DNA of 64,000 bases from Gadus chalcogrammus. Its lineage: Eukaryota; Chordata; Actinopteri; Gadiformes; Gadidae. Of the stretch, positions 41,601-50,323 are shown one piece after another; positions within the stretch are counted from its first letter, which is position 1; each line of letters starts with the position of its first letter. The DNA lies in the NCBI RefSeq assembly GCF_026213295.1, contig NC_079428.1, positions 1,185,684 through 1,249,683 on the forward strand. The letters are read 5' to 3'. The translations under genes were made by a program, and so were the position numbers. The notes under the pieces are model-generated. The model searched no databases and was not told the DNA's origin. It was given only the letters and a program-made list of their open reading frames with translations.

Positions 41601-44600
41601 ATCAATGTATCCATGTTTATCAAGATATCTCCCTGATAACTGTTCTGTGTGTAAGGGGAGGGTGGGGGACAGGCCTTTCCCGGTAATACAGCTCCTTCAT
41701 GTATCACGTTGTAACAGTAGGGCTGAAAGTTTTGGGGAAATAATCCAATCGCGATTATTATGACCAATACGCCAGACCTCGTCTCAATCTACATTGAAAT
41801 GAGGTCTGGGAACCACGCATTCATTTTCTAGTATTTGAAATCGGCCGCAAGGCAGGGTATACCCAGGCTAGCTCCTTCATGCATCACGTTGTAGCACAGC
41901 GCTCCGTTCTGGGTTTCCTAAGGTGCGCTCCCTGTGGGCGGCCATCGACGACATGCTGTCGGCGCTCCGGGAGGAGCAGCAGGGGGTGGCCTGCGTGCTG
42001 AAGCCCGACGCGGACCAGTACGTCCTGGACGGGGCCACCCTTTCCCTCCGAATCCCCCGGTTGCTCCTCGAGAAGATCGAGCAGCTCCCGCAGCAGGTGA
42101 GAACCAGACCAACCCGACAGGTTGAGCCATCGGTGGGCGCCGTACCACGAAGCTTACGTCGTGAACACATCCCAGTGGTCGCCTGCGTTTATGCTGGGGA
42201 GCAGAGGAACCGAATATATTGATGGTGGTTTGGTTGTCGTTGGTGTTATGAATCGTGAGATTACTTTACGGTGAGACCTTATTGTGTAAAACTGCCAACA
42301 GCGTTTCTCAAGCAAAAATTGTCTGTTGATTCGGATTTTACGTTACTACAACTTTCTCTCGGCATCACAAAATAACGGAGTATGGTGAACAAGTGGACCC
42401 ATGATGCATTATGGTGTACATACCCCTATAGACCCTCTTCAGAGGCGAACAGACCCAGTGGAGATGAGTCTACCGCCAGTGTCCTGGGTCATAAGAGCAG
42501 CAGACCCATAATAAGTGACACCTGTTGGTCTTTCGGTGACTCCTCTGTGATGGGATGTAACTGGTCATTTCGTTGCTCTGTTCTTGGGACATGTGCAATG
42601 ACGATAAAGTCTCCACTGAATTGAACTGACCGGTGGCATTGCCCTCTGATGACGAACACCACGTCTGTGTGTTCTGCAGCTGAGCTCGGGCAACGTGTAC
42701 GAGGCGGGCCAGCTGAACCCGCTGAGCGCGCTGGAGCTGCTGAACCACGCCCTGCTGCTGCTCCGAGAGGAGAGGGGTGTGGTGGCAGGCCCCGCCCCCC
42801 TGGCCCTGCTCCGCCTCCAGGAGCTGCAGACCAAGAGCGGGCAGGTTGGCCGCGTGCTGGAGGAGCTCAAGGTCCTCAGGTGAGTCTGTCTGACCTCACA
42901 GAGGGAGGCGGATACCTGGGCAGGGCTGGTCAGTGCTCTGCCCGTCACTAGTCCTCCCTAGAGCAGCCCTGCTCTCTGATGACCGAGGTGACCTGAGAGA
43001 AATCACAGCGGACAGATACGGAGCAGACACGCCTTGTTTCTTTAAACCGACCAATCGTGTGCTCTCTTTAGGAGTGCTATTGAAAGGGTCGTTGTCTATA
43101 AAATATCGATAAACTTTTTAATAGTTATTATATAAATACATTTTGGGAACTGTGGGGAGACTGTTGTTTTTTTTCAATGTATTTTGTGTAGTGAATTGCT
43201 TTAACACCTAACGGGCGCTGTCGGTCGGCCTTCAGACAGAAGATCTCCAAGGAGGAGATCCCAGAGGTTCGGAACGCCTCCCGGAGGTTGGAGCTGGCCT
43301 GGGAGCGGCGGTGGAGAGACGCCCTACAGGACAAACCGCTGGCCTCCTTCCTCTCAGACGATCCTGTGAGTAGACAAGATCGCCGGCTCTATACCCGGGT
43401 TGGGTCGGGTGCTGGGTGTTTATTTTACTATGAAATGATTTAGATGCGTACGTGTGGGTTCAACATAAACCGTTCTCCGACCGACAAACGGTTGTCAAAC
43501 TGCGTCCGTGCGACCTCACTAGACGGCTATCAATTTGAAAGCGGCCGGGCCGGGCTTTGTCAGCAGTACCCTTCACTGGAGTACTTTGGGTCACGGCGTA
43601 ACGCTCTGAGCGGAAGGTAGCCTGACCGTGTGGCGTCTGCCCTGTAGGCGCTGTGCTTCCTCTCCCCCATGGCCCCGCTGTCCTTCGCCCCGGCGGCGGC
43701 CAGCTCCAGGGTGTTCTCCCGCTACGCTGCCGAGCTGCCCGCAGAGTCCCCCCACGGTGAGCAGGCAGCTGAAGCTCCTTCCTGTCCTGAAACCCTTCAT
43801 GTGCTGCTCCTCACCCGTCCCTTTGTTTCAGAAGAGGAGCCGGCCCGGGGCGACTCCCAGGGGGAGTCTGGCGACAGCAGTCCTGAGTTGAGCAGGTAAT
43901 GAACCCTTCGGCTTGGCAGCGCGGTGACTGACGTTCGCTCTATCGGCCGGGGTAGTTCCGCTTTATTGATTTGGTACGGAGGGAGGCGGATACCTGGGCA
44001 GGGCTGGTCAGTGCTCTGCCCGTCACTAGTCCTCCCTAGAGCAGCCCTGCTCTCTGATGACCGAGGTGACCTGAGAGAAATCACAGCGGACAGATACGGA
44101 GCAGACACGCCCCGTTTCTTTAAACCGACCAATCGTGTGCTCTGTTTAGGAGCGCGTCATGTCCTATTGTAAGGGATGAGCATTGTTTGTGTGTAACATA
44201 GATTAACTTGTTTTTAATGAATGACTGACTGGCTTTTAGCTTATCTTATAATACATTTTGGGACAAACTGCTCTATCTTAATTGTATTTTTTTGCGTAGC
44301 AAATTGCTTCATCGTTTGAGAAGTTCCATTAAAAGTTCTGTTTGTCTTCAGGCAGAAGATCTCCAAGGAGGAGATCCAAGAGGTCCAGAGCGCTCGCCGG
44401 AGCAGGTGAGGAACCCTTTGTCTTTGTAGCACGGTTCAGGACGCTGGCTTTATCGGACGGTGTCGTTTTGCGTCTTTAATAAGTTGCAGCTGTATGACTG
44501 AGAGAGGGAGGCGGATACCTGGGCAGGGCTGGTCAGTGCTCTGCCCGTCACTAGTCCTCCCTAGAGCAGCCCTGCTCTCTGATGACCGAGGTGACCTGAG

Positions 44601-47600
44601 AGAAATCACAGCGGACAGATACGGAGCAGACACGCCTTGTTTCTTTAAACCGACCAATCGTGTGCTCTGTTTAGGAGCACATCCTGTCCTAGTACTATTG
44701 AACGGGACGAACACTGTCAGTGTGTAATATAGAAACCTGTTTTTAATAAATGTAACTAAATATAGTTGTGTCTTTATATAAAACGTTGCCGTCGTCCAGC
44801 AGCTCTGAGTGTCGCGTGGCCCTGACCTTGTGACGGTCTCTTTCAGGGGCTCCGTCCGCCCGGCCCCCCTCGTGAGGGTCGAGAGCCCTGGAGCCGTCGC
44901 CCCGTCCTACTGTCCCAACTCGTCACTCGCAGATCTGCTACACACTCTCTCCTCTCCCCCCAGGGCTCGCTCCCCCAGCCCAGCGCCACCAGGGCGACAG
45001 GTGGGTACCGTCAGATGCATGCCTTGGTGTGCATGGTTTGTTTTTTTTGTTAATGTTTTATGATTAAAGTAAGTAGTAAATAACACGACTAAAGTCTCAT
45101 TATGCTATTGTAAATGTTGGGGGGAAGGTGCCTTCACCACAAACGTTGGGAATATCACATTTTGGGAACTTGGCGGTTCACGACATCTGCCCTGTCACGG
45201 TGTAGTTCAGCTTTGTAGTTTGGGTCGACCGTACAGCACAGAGGGAGGCGGATACCTGGGCAGGGCCGGTCAGTGCTCTGCCCGTCACTAGTCCTCCCGA
45301 GAGCAGCCCTGCTCTCTGATGACCGAGGTGACCTGAGAGAAATCACAGCGGACAGATACGGAGCAGACACGCCCCGTTTCTTTAAACCGACCAATCGTGT
45401 GCTCTGTTTAGGAGCGCGTCATGTCCTATTGGAAGGGATGAGCGTTGTTTGTGTGTAACATAGATTAACTCGTTTTTAGTGAATTACAGGCTTTTAGCTT
45501 ATCTTAAAATACATTTTGGGACGTATTGATCTATTTTAAGTGCATTTTTTTTGTGTAGCAAATTGCTTCAACGAATGAGAAGTCCCATTGCAAGTTCTGT
45601 TTGTCTTCAGGCAGAAGATCTCCAAGGAGGAGATCCAAGAGGTCCAGAGCGCTCGGCGGAGCAGGTGAGGAACCCTTTGTCTTTGTAGCACGGTTCAGGA
45701 CGCTGGCTTTATCGGACGGTGTAGTTCTGCTTCTTTAATGAGTTGCAACTGTATGACTGAGAGGGAGGCGGATACCTGGGCAGGGCCGGTCAGTGCTCTG
45801 CCCGCCACTAGTCCTCCCTAGAGCAGCCCTGCTCTCTGATGACCGAGGTGACCTGAGAGAAATCACAGCGGACAGATACGGAGCAGACACGCCTTGTGCT
45901 TCCTCACATTCGCCTTTTTTTTTCACCAGCTCGTCGGCTGTCGTCTCGCTGCCCACAATGGGAACGTGAGGACGGGCGTACGGAATCGAGGTCAGCCGAG
46001 GTTTTAAGTTTCCCACGTGAAATAATGGTTTCTTTCTGTTCCCCATGTAGGCCAGGGACAGGAGGACCCTCTCCGGTGGTAAGGCGGCTCCCACCAGGAA
46101 CAAGGCCAAGATATTGGACTGGGAGTGTGACAACTTGGCGAGCCAGGTACCACGCTCAGCTTTCCCCCTCCTCCGTCGGAACAAGAGATTGGAGAACTGG
46201 AACTTGACTCTTTTTTTCCCTGCGTATTTGTGAAGCTATGTTATTTGTGTTTTTTTTTTCTTTCTTTTTTTCAGTTTGCGGAGGCCGTCACCGCGACCAG
46301 TCCCATGGAGGGCAGGAGGAGGGGTTTGGCTCTGGGGGATCTGCTCTGCAATCTGGGGGCCGACCCCTTCTCTACCAGGAAGCAGCTGCACCGCACCCCC
46401 GAGAGCTTGAGTAGGTTCCCCCCCCCCCCCCTGAGGGCTTGAGTAGGTTCCCCCCCCCCCGAGGGCTTGAGTAGGTTCCCCCCCCCCGAGGGCTTGAGTA
46501 GGTTCCCCCCCCCCCCCTGAGGGCTTGACGAGGTCCCCCCCCCCCCCCCAGAATGCTTGAGGTTCCCAGTGCATCGTGATGGCTCAGCGTCTTCTCCATA
46601 AGACTAGGTCAGAGCTTAGAGAGGCGCTGGCGGAATCACTTCTCCATCATTAGTGGGATATTATGCGGGGAATCGTAATTATACGCTCGTCTAGTACTCC
46701 TTTTGCCGTCAAGGAAAATAAAACCGTTTTTTTTCCTTTGCTCCCAGTTTCGGACGTGAAGAGTTCCTGGCGTAAGGCAGTCGAGGAATGTAAAGTCCAA
46801 ACCGGTTACAACCGGTCGCCCGCGTCCGACGGGGACGACATCGCCGCGCAGCAGGCCCCGTGGGACCAGTCCTATGGCACCCCCAGGGGGCCCCTGACCT
46901 TCTCGTTACACGCCACGCCCGGAGGAGCCACGCCCACTGCCGCCGACGCCTGCCTCACCCCCTGCCTCACCCCCTGCCTCACCCCCCAGCAGCATCATCC
47001 CGCCTGGGGCTCCCCTGACACAGAGGTCATCCCCCACATGGAGGGGTTCCCCCACTTGGAGGGCCTCCCGGACATGGACTTGATCCCCGACATGGAGGGG
47101 TTCCCTGGAACAGTGTGTCCCCCCTACAGCGACGGCTCCCCTGACACGGAGGGCTCCCCTGACACGGAGGGCTCCCCTGACACGGAGGGCTCCCCCGCCA
47201 CGGAGGGCTCCCCCGCCACGGAGGGACCCCACGGCGTGAGCCGTAGCGGCAGCGCGCTTCACTCCGGCTCCGCCCTGTGGAGGAACTCCCGGGGGTCGCC
47301 CCCGGCCTGGGGCTTCCCCGACACGGAGGGGTACCCCCACCTGGGCGGCGGTGAAGTCCCCTACAGCCTGCTCGACGAGACGCTGCCGGACATGGCGGGC
47401 AGCGACGAGGACGAGGACGGAGACGGGGACCTGCTCCTCCTGTCGCCCCCGGCGACCGGCCGGCCCACCTCCCTCCTGGACCTCAGCAACGACGAGGCGT
47501 CCTACCTGGGGACGGGGACGGGGACGCCGCTCTGCCCCTCGGCCCGGGGGGCGGCCCCCACCCCGGCGTCGGACTCGGTCCTCCTGCTGGATCTGGAGGC

Positions 47601-47679
47601 GCTGGACAGCCTGACCCCGCCCCGACGGGAGCACAGCCTGCCCCAGCTGGTGACCTTCTCCCCCATGGATGACCTCTAG
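38681..47679 (+). CDS. haus6: haus6: HAUS augmin-like complex subunit 6
   Basis: Augmin recruits the gamma-tubulin ring complex to spindle microtubules for branching nucleation; HAUS6 provides the NEDD1 contact. Exons: 38681-38817, 38983-39078, 39477-39552, 39657-39789, 40210-40354, 41458-41515, 41923-42096, 42680-42879, 43236-43365, 43648-43756, 43832-43895, 44352-44405, 44847-45000, (45611-45664), (45930-45965), 46051-46146, 46275-46410, 46748-47679. All are GT-AG. The core gives 897 residues, or 927 with the two bracketed exons (human 955). HAUS6 hallmarks: [92 protein letters not shown] and the C-terminal [13 protein letters not shown]. Exons 12-15 are poorly conserved and less certain. 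Five introns carry scarna8 copies. Confidence 0.95.
39095..39470. repeat. ~33-38-bp minisatellite in haus6 intron 2
   Basis: About ten diverged units of the type CATATTCAACTCACATGTAT plus TAAGTCTGTTGTC, filling nearly the whole intron up to the exon-3 acceptor. Confidence 0.9.
39925..40142 (-). repeat. tRNA-derived SINE, family B, copy 3 (reverse)
   Basis: Reverse-oriented: the B-box complement GGGATCGAACTAGCAACC is at 40086-40103 and the tRNA-like head is at the right end. In haus6 intron 4. Confidence 0.8.
40475..40765 (+). repeat. SINE-like element, family A, copy 4
   Basis: Most complete copy: TTCAGAGTTCACCTGGAC at the 5' side, GGGAATGGGTTAACCTAG in the middle, and TTTGGATAAAAGCGTCTGCT at the 3' end. 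In haus6 intron 5. Confidence 0.8.
42901..43032 (+). ncRNA. scarna8: scarna8 copy 1 (U92 H/ACA scaRNA), haus6 intron 8
   Basis: Small Cajal-body RNA that guides pseudouridylation of U2 snRNA. 5' hairpin: lower stem GGGAGG (42903) with CCTCCC (42953), upper stem GGGCAG with CTGCCC; pocket arms GGATAC and CACT pair with U2 bases flanking U34. H box AGAGCA is at 42960, 14 nt after the CACT arm. 3' hairpin: lower stem CTGCTC (42969) with GAGCAG (43021); pocket arms CTGATGA and ACAGATAC pair with U2 around U44; the loop holds CAB box TGAG (42994). ACA box is at 43027, three bases before the end and 15 nt after the pocket arm. Human SCARNA8 has the same targets, size and host gene. Released from the intron rather than independently transcribed, by analogy. 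Confidence 0.94.
43979..44110 (+). ncRNA. scarna8: scarna8 copy 2, haus6 intron 11
   Basis: Identical to copy 1 over all 132 bases, with H, ACA, CAB boxes and both U2 guide pockets intact. Lies between haus6 exons 11 and 12. The flanking intron is related to, but clearly diverged from, that of copy 1. Confidence 0.94.
44352..44405 (+). CDS. haus6: haus6 exon 12: 54-bp duplicate of exon 9 start
   Basis: Encodes [17 protein letters not shown] in phase 2, nearly the same as the first part of exon 9 ([17 protein letters not shown]). DNA identity with exon 9 is high over ~50 bp; the new donor AGCAG|GTGAGG lies where exon 9 continues with GTTGGAGC. Length is a multiple of three and phase is preserved, so inclusion keeps the frame. 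Confidence 0.75.
44504..44635 (+). ncRNA. scarna8: scarna8 copy 3, haus6 intron 12
   Basis: Identical to copies 1 and 2 over 132 bases. Lies ~100 bp after exon 12 and ~210 bp before exon 13. Confidence 0.94.
45241..45372 (+). ncRNA. scarna8: scarna8 copy 4, haus6 intron 13
   Basis: Differs from copies 1-3 by two bases: GGCCGGT for GGCTGGT in the 5' hairpin loop, and CTCCCG for CTCCCT just before the H box. Both guide pockets, H, ACA and CAB boxes are unchanged. Confidence 0.92.
45611..45664 (+). CDS. haus6: haus6 candidate exon 14: second 54-bp duplicate
   Basis: Differs from exon 12 by one base (CTCGG for CTCGC) and has the same acceptor and donor. Because exon 13 shifts the phase, it would be read in another frame ([18 protein letters not shown]); all three frames are open. 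Inclusion keeps the downstream frame. Whether it is spliced in is unknown, but it separates scarna8 copies 4 and 5. Confidence 0.5.
45761..45892 (+). ncRNA. scarna8: scarna8 copy 5, haus6 intron 14
   Basis: Two differences from copies 1-3: the GGCCGGT loop change shared with copy 4, and CCCGCCACT for CCCGTCACT at the unpaired base next to the U34 pocket arm. All boxes are intact. The conserved downstream block seen after copies 1-4 is lost here. If candidate exon 14 is skipped, copies 4 and 5 share one intron. Confidence 0.9.
45930..45965 (+). CDS. haus6: haus6 candidate exon 15 (36 bp)
   Basis: Good acceptor (pyrimidine tract then CACCAG) and donor (GGGAAC|GTGAGG). The exon is 36 bp, phase 0 in and out when read after exon 13 or 14. 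No homologue recognised; it is supported by splice signals and phase only. Confidence 0.4.
46403..46570 (+). repeat. Tandem repeat of the haus6 exon-17 splice donor
   Basis: Units of ~25-32 bp reading GAGGGCTTGAGTAGGTTC followed by a C-run. The genuine exon end and donor (TTGA|GTAGGT at 46410) is unit one; donor-like copies recur at 46443, 46471 and 46498, and later units are degraded (TTGACGAGG). Use of a later donor would bring in an early stop codon. Confidence 0.88.
47133..47228 (+). repeat. haus6: Coding 18-bp minisatellite in haus6 last exon
   Basis: Five tandem units encode [12 protein letters not shown], preserving frame, within a Pro/Glu-rich disordered region. It probably varies in copy number between individuals. 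Confidence 0.9.
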
Positions 47680-48660
47680 TGGGGGGAGGACCACTGAAGA
47701 CGTTGGATGTCTTCGTCTTAACTGTCTTAATTGTGCCATCTGCAGCAGATGCATCGCTTTGTGTATATAGATGTATAACTAACATGTCTTTAGGACGTTT
47801 AATTATTATTTAAAATGGAAGGGAGGTATGAACCACTTGAAGTTCTTTGCTTCGCATTGCTTAATTGTTTAAATTCTGGCTCACCTGCAGAATTTAAATA
47901 GATTCATTTTTAATACATAGGCTTGGTATTGATACTAGAGTGATAACATGAGCTTAGTGACATTGGCTGTTGTAACGCATTAGCTTCTGTACGTCTTGTT
48001 TCACGTTTAATAAATAAACTTCTTGAGTAGCCTTTTGGTGGCTGATATTGTAAATGGTGTCTTTAACGCATCTGATTGCCAAACTAAAATCCATTTTTGT
48101 CATTAGTCCCACTCAACCTGCTATGTGCTGATGAATAGCAGATCTGCTGAGGAAAGAGGTTGTACCCTAATGTTCTGAGAATCCATATTAATTAATCATC
48201 CTTCCAGAGGCACGACTGGCCCATCCAGACGTTCACAATGGTTGATAAATAAAACGTAATCCCCGGTGGAATTTCCTATGCAGTGAAAGCCACAGGATAT
48301 AACGCAATACAATAAAGATGCTAAGAAAAACAAATGCTAAAGTAAATAGGACAAATGGTATCGACAGTATAAATTGCAGAGTCTAGACTCACACCCATGT
48401 GTTAGTTTTGTAGTTTGGCTATGACAAATACACTAGGATAGTTTGCCAGGCTTGCGATTCAGCATGCTGATCTGAACATGGCATACACTAACGTTATAGA
48501 ACACTTTAAGGCACTGTGCCAATTTTGCACACTTTCACTGATTATTAATCGCATGCAAACAGTGTGAGCTGTTATAGCGTCATGTCATTCATGCATAAAA
48601 GCAAGGGACACCTATGTAAAGAATCCAAGAAAACATTGAATGTGTCAAAATGCACATATT
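47680..48660 (+). other. haus6 3' UTR and spacer
   Basis: Overlapping AATAAA signals at 48009-48018, ~330 bp after the stop, are the best polyadenylation candidates. The remainder is unique AT-rich sequence without a recognised gene. Confidence 0.6.
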
Positions 48661-48689
48661 TAAACTAATTAATATGAAGATAGGGGGCG

Positions 48690-49128
48690 CTAGAAGCGTG
48701 TTTTCTCTAAAGGCTCGGGGGGTGGGCTAGGGGACCATGGGGCAGGGCCTAATGTCAGAGAAGCGGGAGCCACCCCTCTGTGCGGATCCACTGCGCCTGG
48801 AGCCACGCCTCTGGGCGGGTTCACTGCGCCTGAAGCGACAATGGCCACGCCTCTGGGCGGCTCCACTGTGCCCGGAGCCACGCCTCCACAGAGCGAACTA
48901 CGCACGGAAGAAGAAAACTATCAGCCCCAAACACCAACATGGCGCCCGCTTCGACCGACAACTTCACATGAAAGTGTCGCGTTGCACATTGGCTTTATCT
49001 GTTTTGCGCTAAAAGAAGGTCGGGGGTGTCTTAGAGCAGCCCCCCGTCGGGCGATACCAACAAGGGGATACAAGTGAAGGTGGAACAGCAACAAAGTGTC
49101 TTCTTCATGTCAGCGCTCTGAACAGCTG
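48690..49128 (+). promoter_or_regulatory. dennd4c: Probable dennd4c promoter and untranslated exon 1
   Basis: A GC-box-rich tandem repeat (three to four ~35-bp units with GCCACGCCTCTGGGCGG, 48764-48893) is followed by AACATGGCGCCC (YY1-like, ~48938) and a strong donor CAGCTG|GTGAGT at 49128. The dennd4c coding exon needs an upstream untranslated exon, and this is the best promoter-like site between haus6 and it. Inferred. Confidence 0.45.
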
Positions 49129-49576
49129 GTGAGTACCCGCCTTGTGTTCAGTAATGTGGGTTAAAAGCCTTCTAGTTTGATGTAACAACAACAGAACAGA
49201 AGGTATACTCTTGTTTAAATAAGGGCTAACTTTGTCTGCTTCTTTGTTGAACTCAAACTTCTTTCCCTACTGACTGGTTGTGTGAGGTGGTCTTCATCTT
49301 CCTGTGTGTTGGGTGAACAGTATAACGCTGTGATCCTCCACATCCCGGCTGCAGGTCCTTTTCCCCAACCAGGGGTGTTTCCCCCCGTTGGTATCTGTGT
49401 GAAGTAAAGTTGACCCACTTTCGTTGTGGAGGAGGGTGCATAAGTTGGGGAACACAATACTAACGACCCTACTCCTCCCCACTCCTAACCGACCCCCCCC
49501 CCCCCCCCCCATCAAGATAATGGGTACTGCTTGGCTCATGTTCCTTATCAAACCCGGCAGGTGCCACCTCGGTGAG

Positions 49577-49578
<2 letters not shown>

Positions 49579-49667
<89 letters not shown>
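49579..49667. repeat. (GT)n microsatellite
   Basis: About 89 bp of GT dinucleotides. Confidence 0.98.
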
Positions 49668-50230
49668 AGATACTTGTTGATTGTTGCAAGCAGCTTTTGA
49701 GTTTTGAACAACATTTGGGTAGATCGCTCAGTTGCATGATTTTAATAATAGCGCAACACTTGTTGTTATGATGATGCACTTTAAAACAGTCCTATGTGGG
49801 TTTCCTTTGAAAACAAAACCTTTGATAATTCCATACATGCGGGGGTAGGATGAGTTACTCATGGGAAATCCACAAACTTTGACTTTATGGTGATTCAAAA
49901 TGCTTTTATGTATGAGGCAGTTGGCGTTTGACCGAACCCATAAGGAACCCCATGCTCTGCAGATGTCTATAGATTAGTCTTTGGTTGGTGAACGTTGACG
50001 TCAACCCACCATACTGGTATTGCTTAACACATGCACATAACTATATAAGACTTCCTATAGCCAGCTGTGCATAAGGAAAGCGAGAACACAACCCTTCCTT
50101 CCCTGTTCTGCAGCGACGTACCAGGCAAAAACGAACGTCTCCGCCACGTGCGCATGCATGTGATGCCTAACCCTGAATGGATGTGTGTGGAAATACCTGT
50201 TGCGCAATCAATTTGAATTATACACATCAG

Positions 50231-50234
<4 letters not shown>

Positions 50235-50322
<88 letters not shown>
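50235..50322. repeat. (GT)n microsatellite
   Basis: About 88 bp of GT dinucleotides. Confidence 0.98.

Positions 50323-50323
<1 letters not shown>

Larger units (their letters stand above)
43979..45765 (+). repeat. Direct segmental duplication carrying scarna8 plus exon
   Basis: About 525 bp at 43979-44504 (scarna8 copy 2, intron, exon 12, following intron) recurs at 45241-45761 (copy 4, intron, exon 14, following intron) with high identity and 1.26-kb spacing. A more diverged version is at 42901-43290 (copy 1 to exon 9 start), the likely ancestor. The intron after exon 11 also resembles the introns after exons 12 and 14. Confidence 0.9.

Noticed and set aside
42460..42600. Possible extra H/ACA RNA in haus6 intron 7 (GACCCAG stem with CTGGGTC followed by ATAAGA)
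   Set aside because: No ACA box at the right place after a second hairpin, and the 3' part resembles a retroposon tail (CAATGACGATAAAGT...GAATTGAACTGA).
42976..42999. TGATGA and CTGA as box C/D snoRNA motifs inside the repeated RNA
   Set aside because: Only about ten bases lie between them, too short for a C/D RNA, and both fall inside the better-supported H/ACA 3' hairpin.
44847..45000. Splitting haus6 exon 13 at CTC|GTGAGG with a second exon at 44964
   Set aside because: That version ends in phase 1 and leads to a stop in exon 16; the single 154-bp exon ends in phase 0 and keeps the conserved frame.
43797..45394. Repeated minus-strand peptide [20 protein letters not shown] in several ORFs
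   Set aside because: This is the antisense translation of the scarna8 copies; the conservation is explained by the H/ACA RNA on the plus strand.
48737..49077. ORFs MGQGLMSEKREPPL... and MATPLGGSTVPG... near 48.8 kb
   Set aside because: They run through a GC-box tandem repeat and have no recognisable domain; the region fits a promoter and untranslated exon better.
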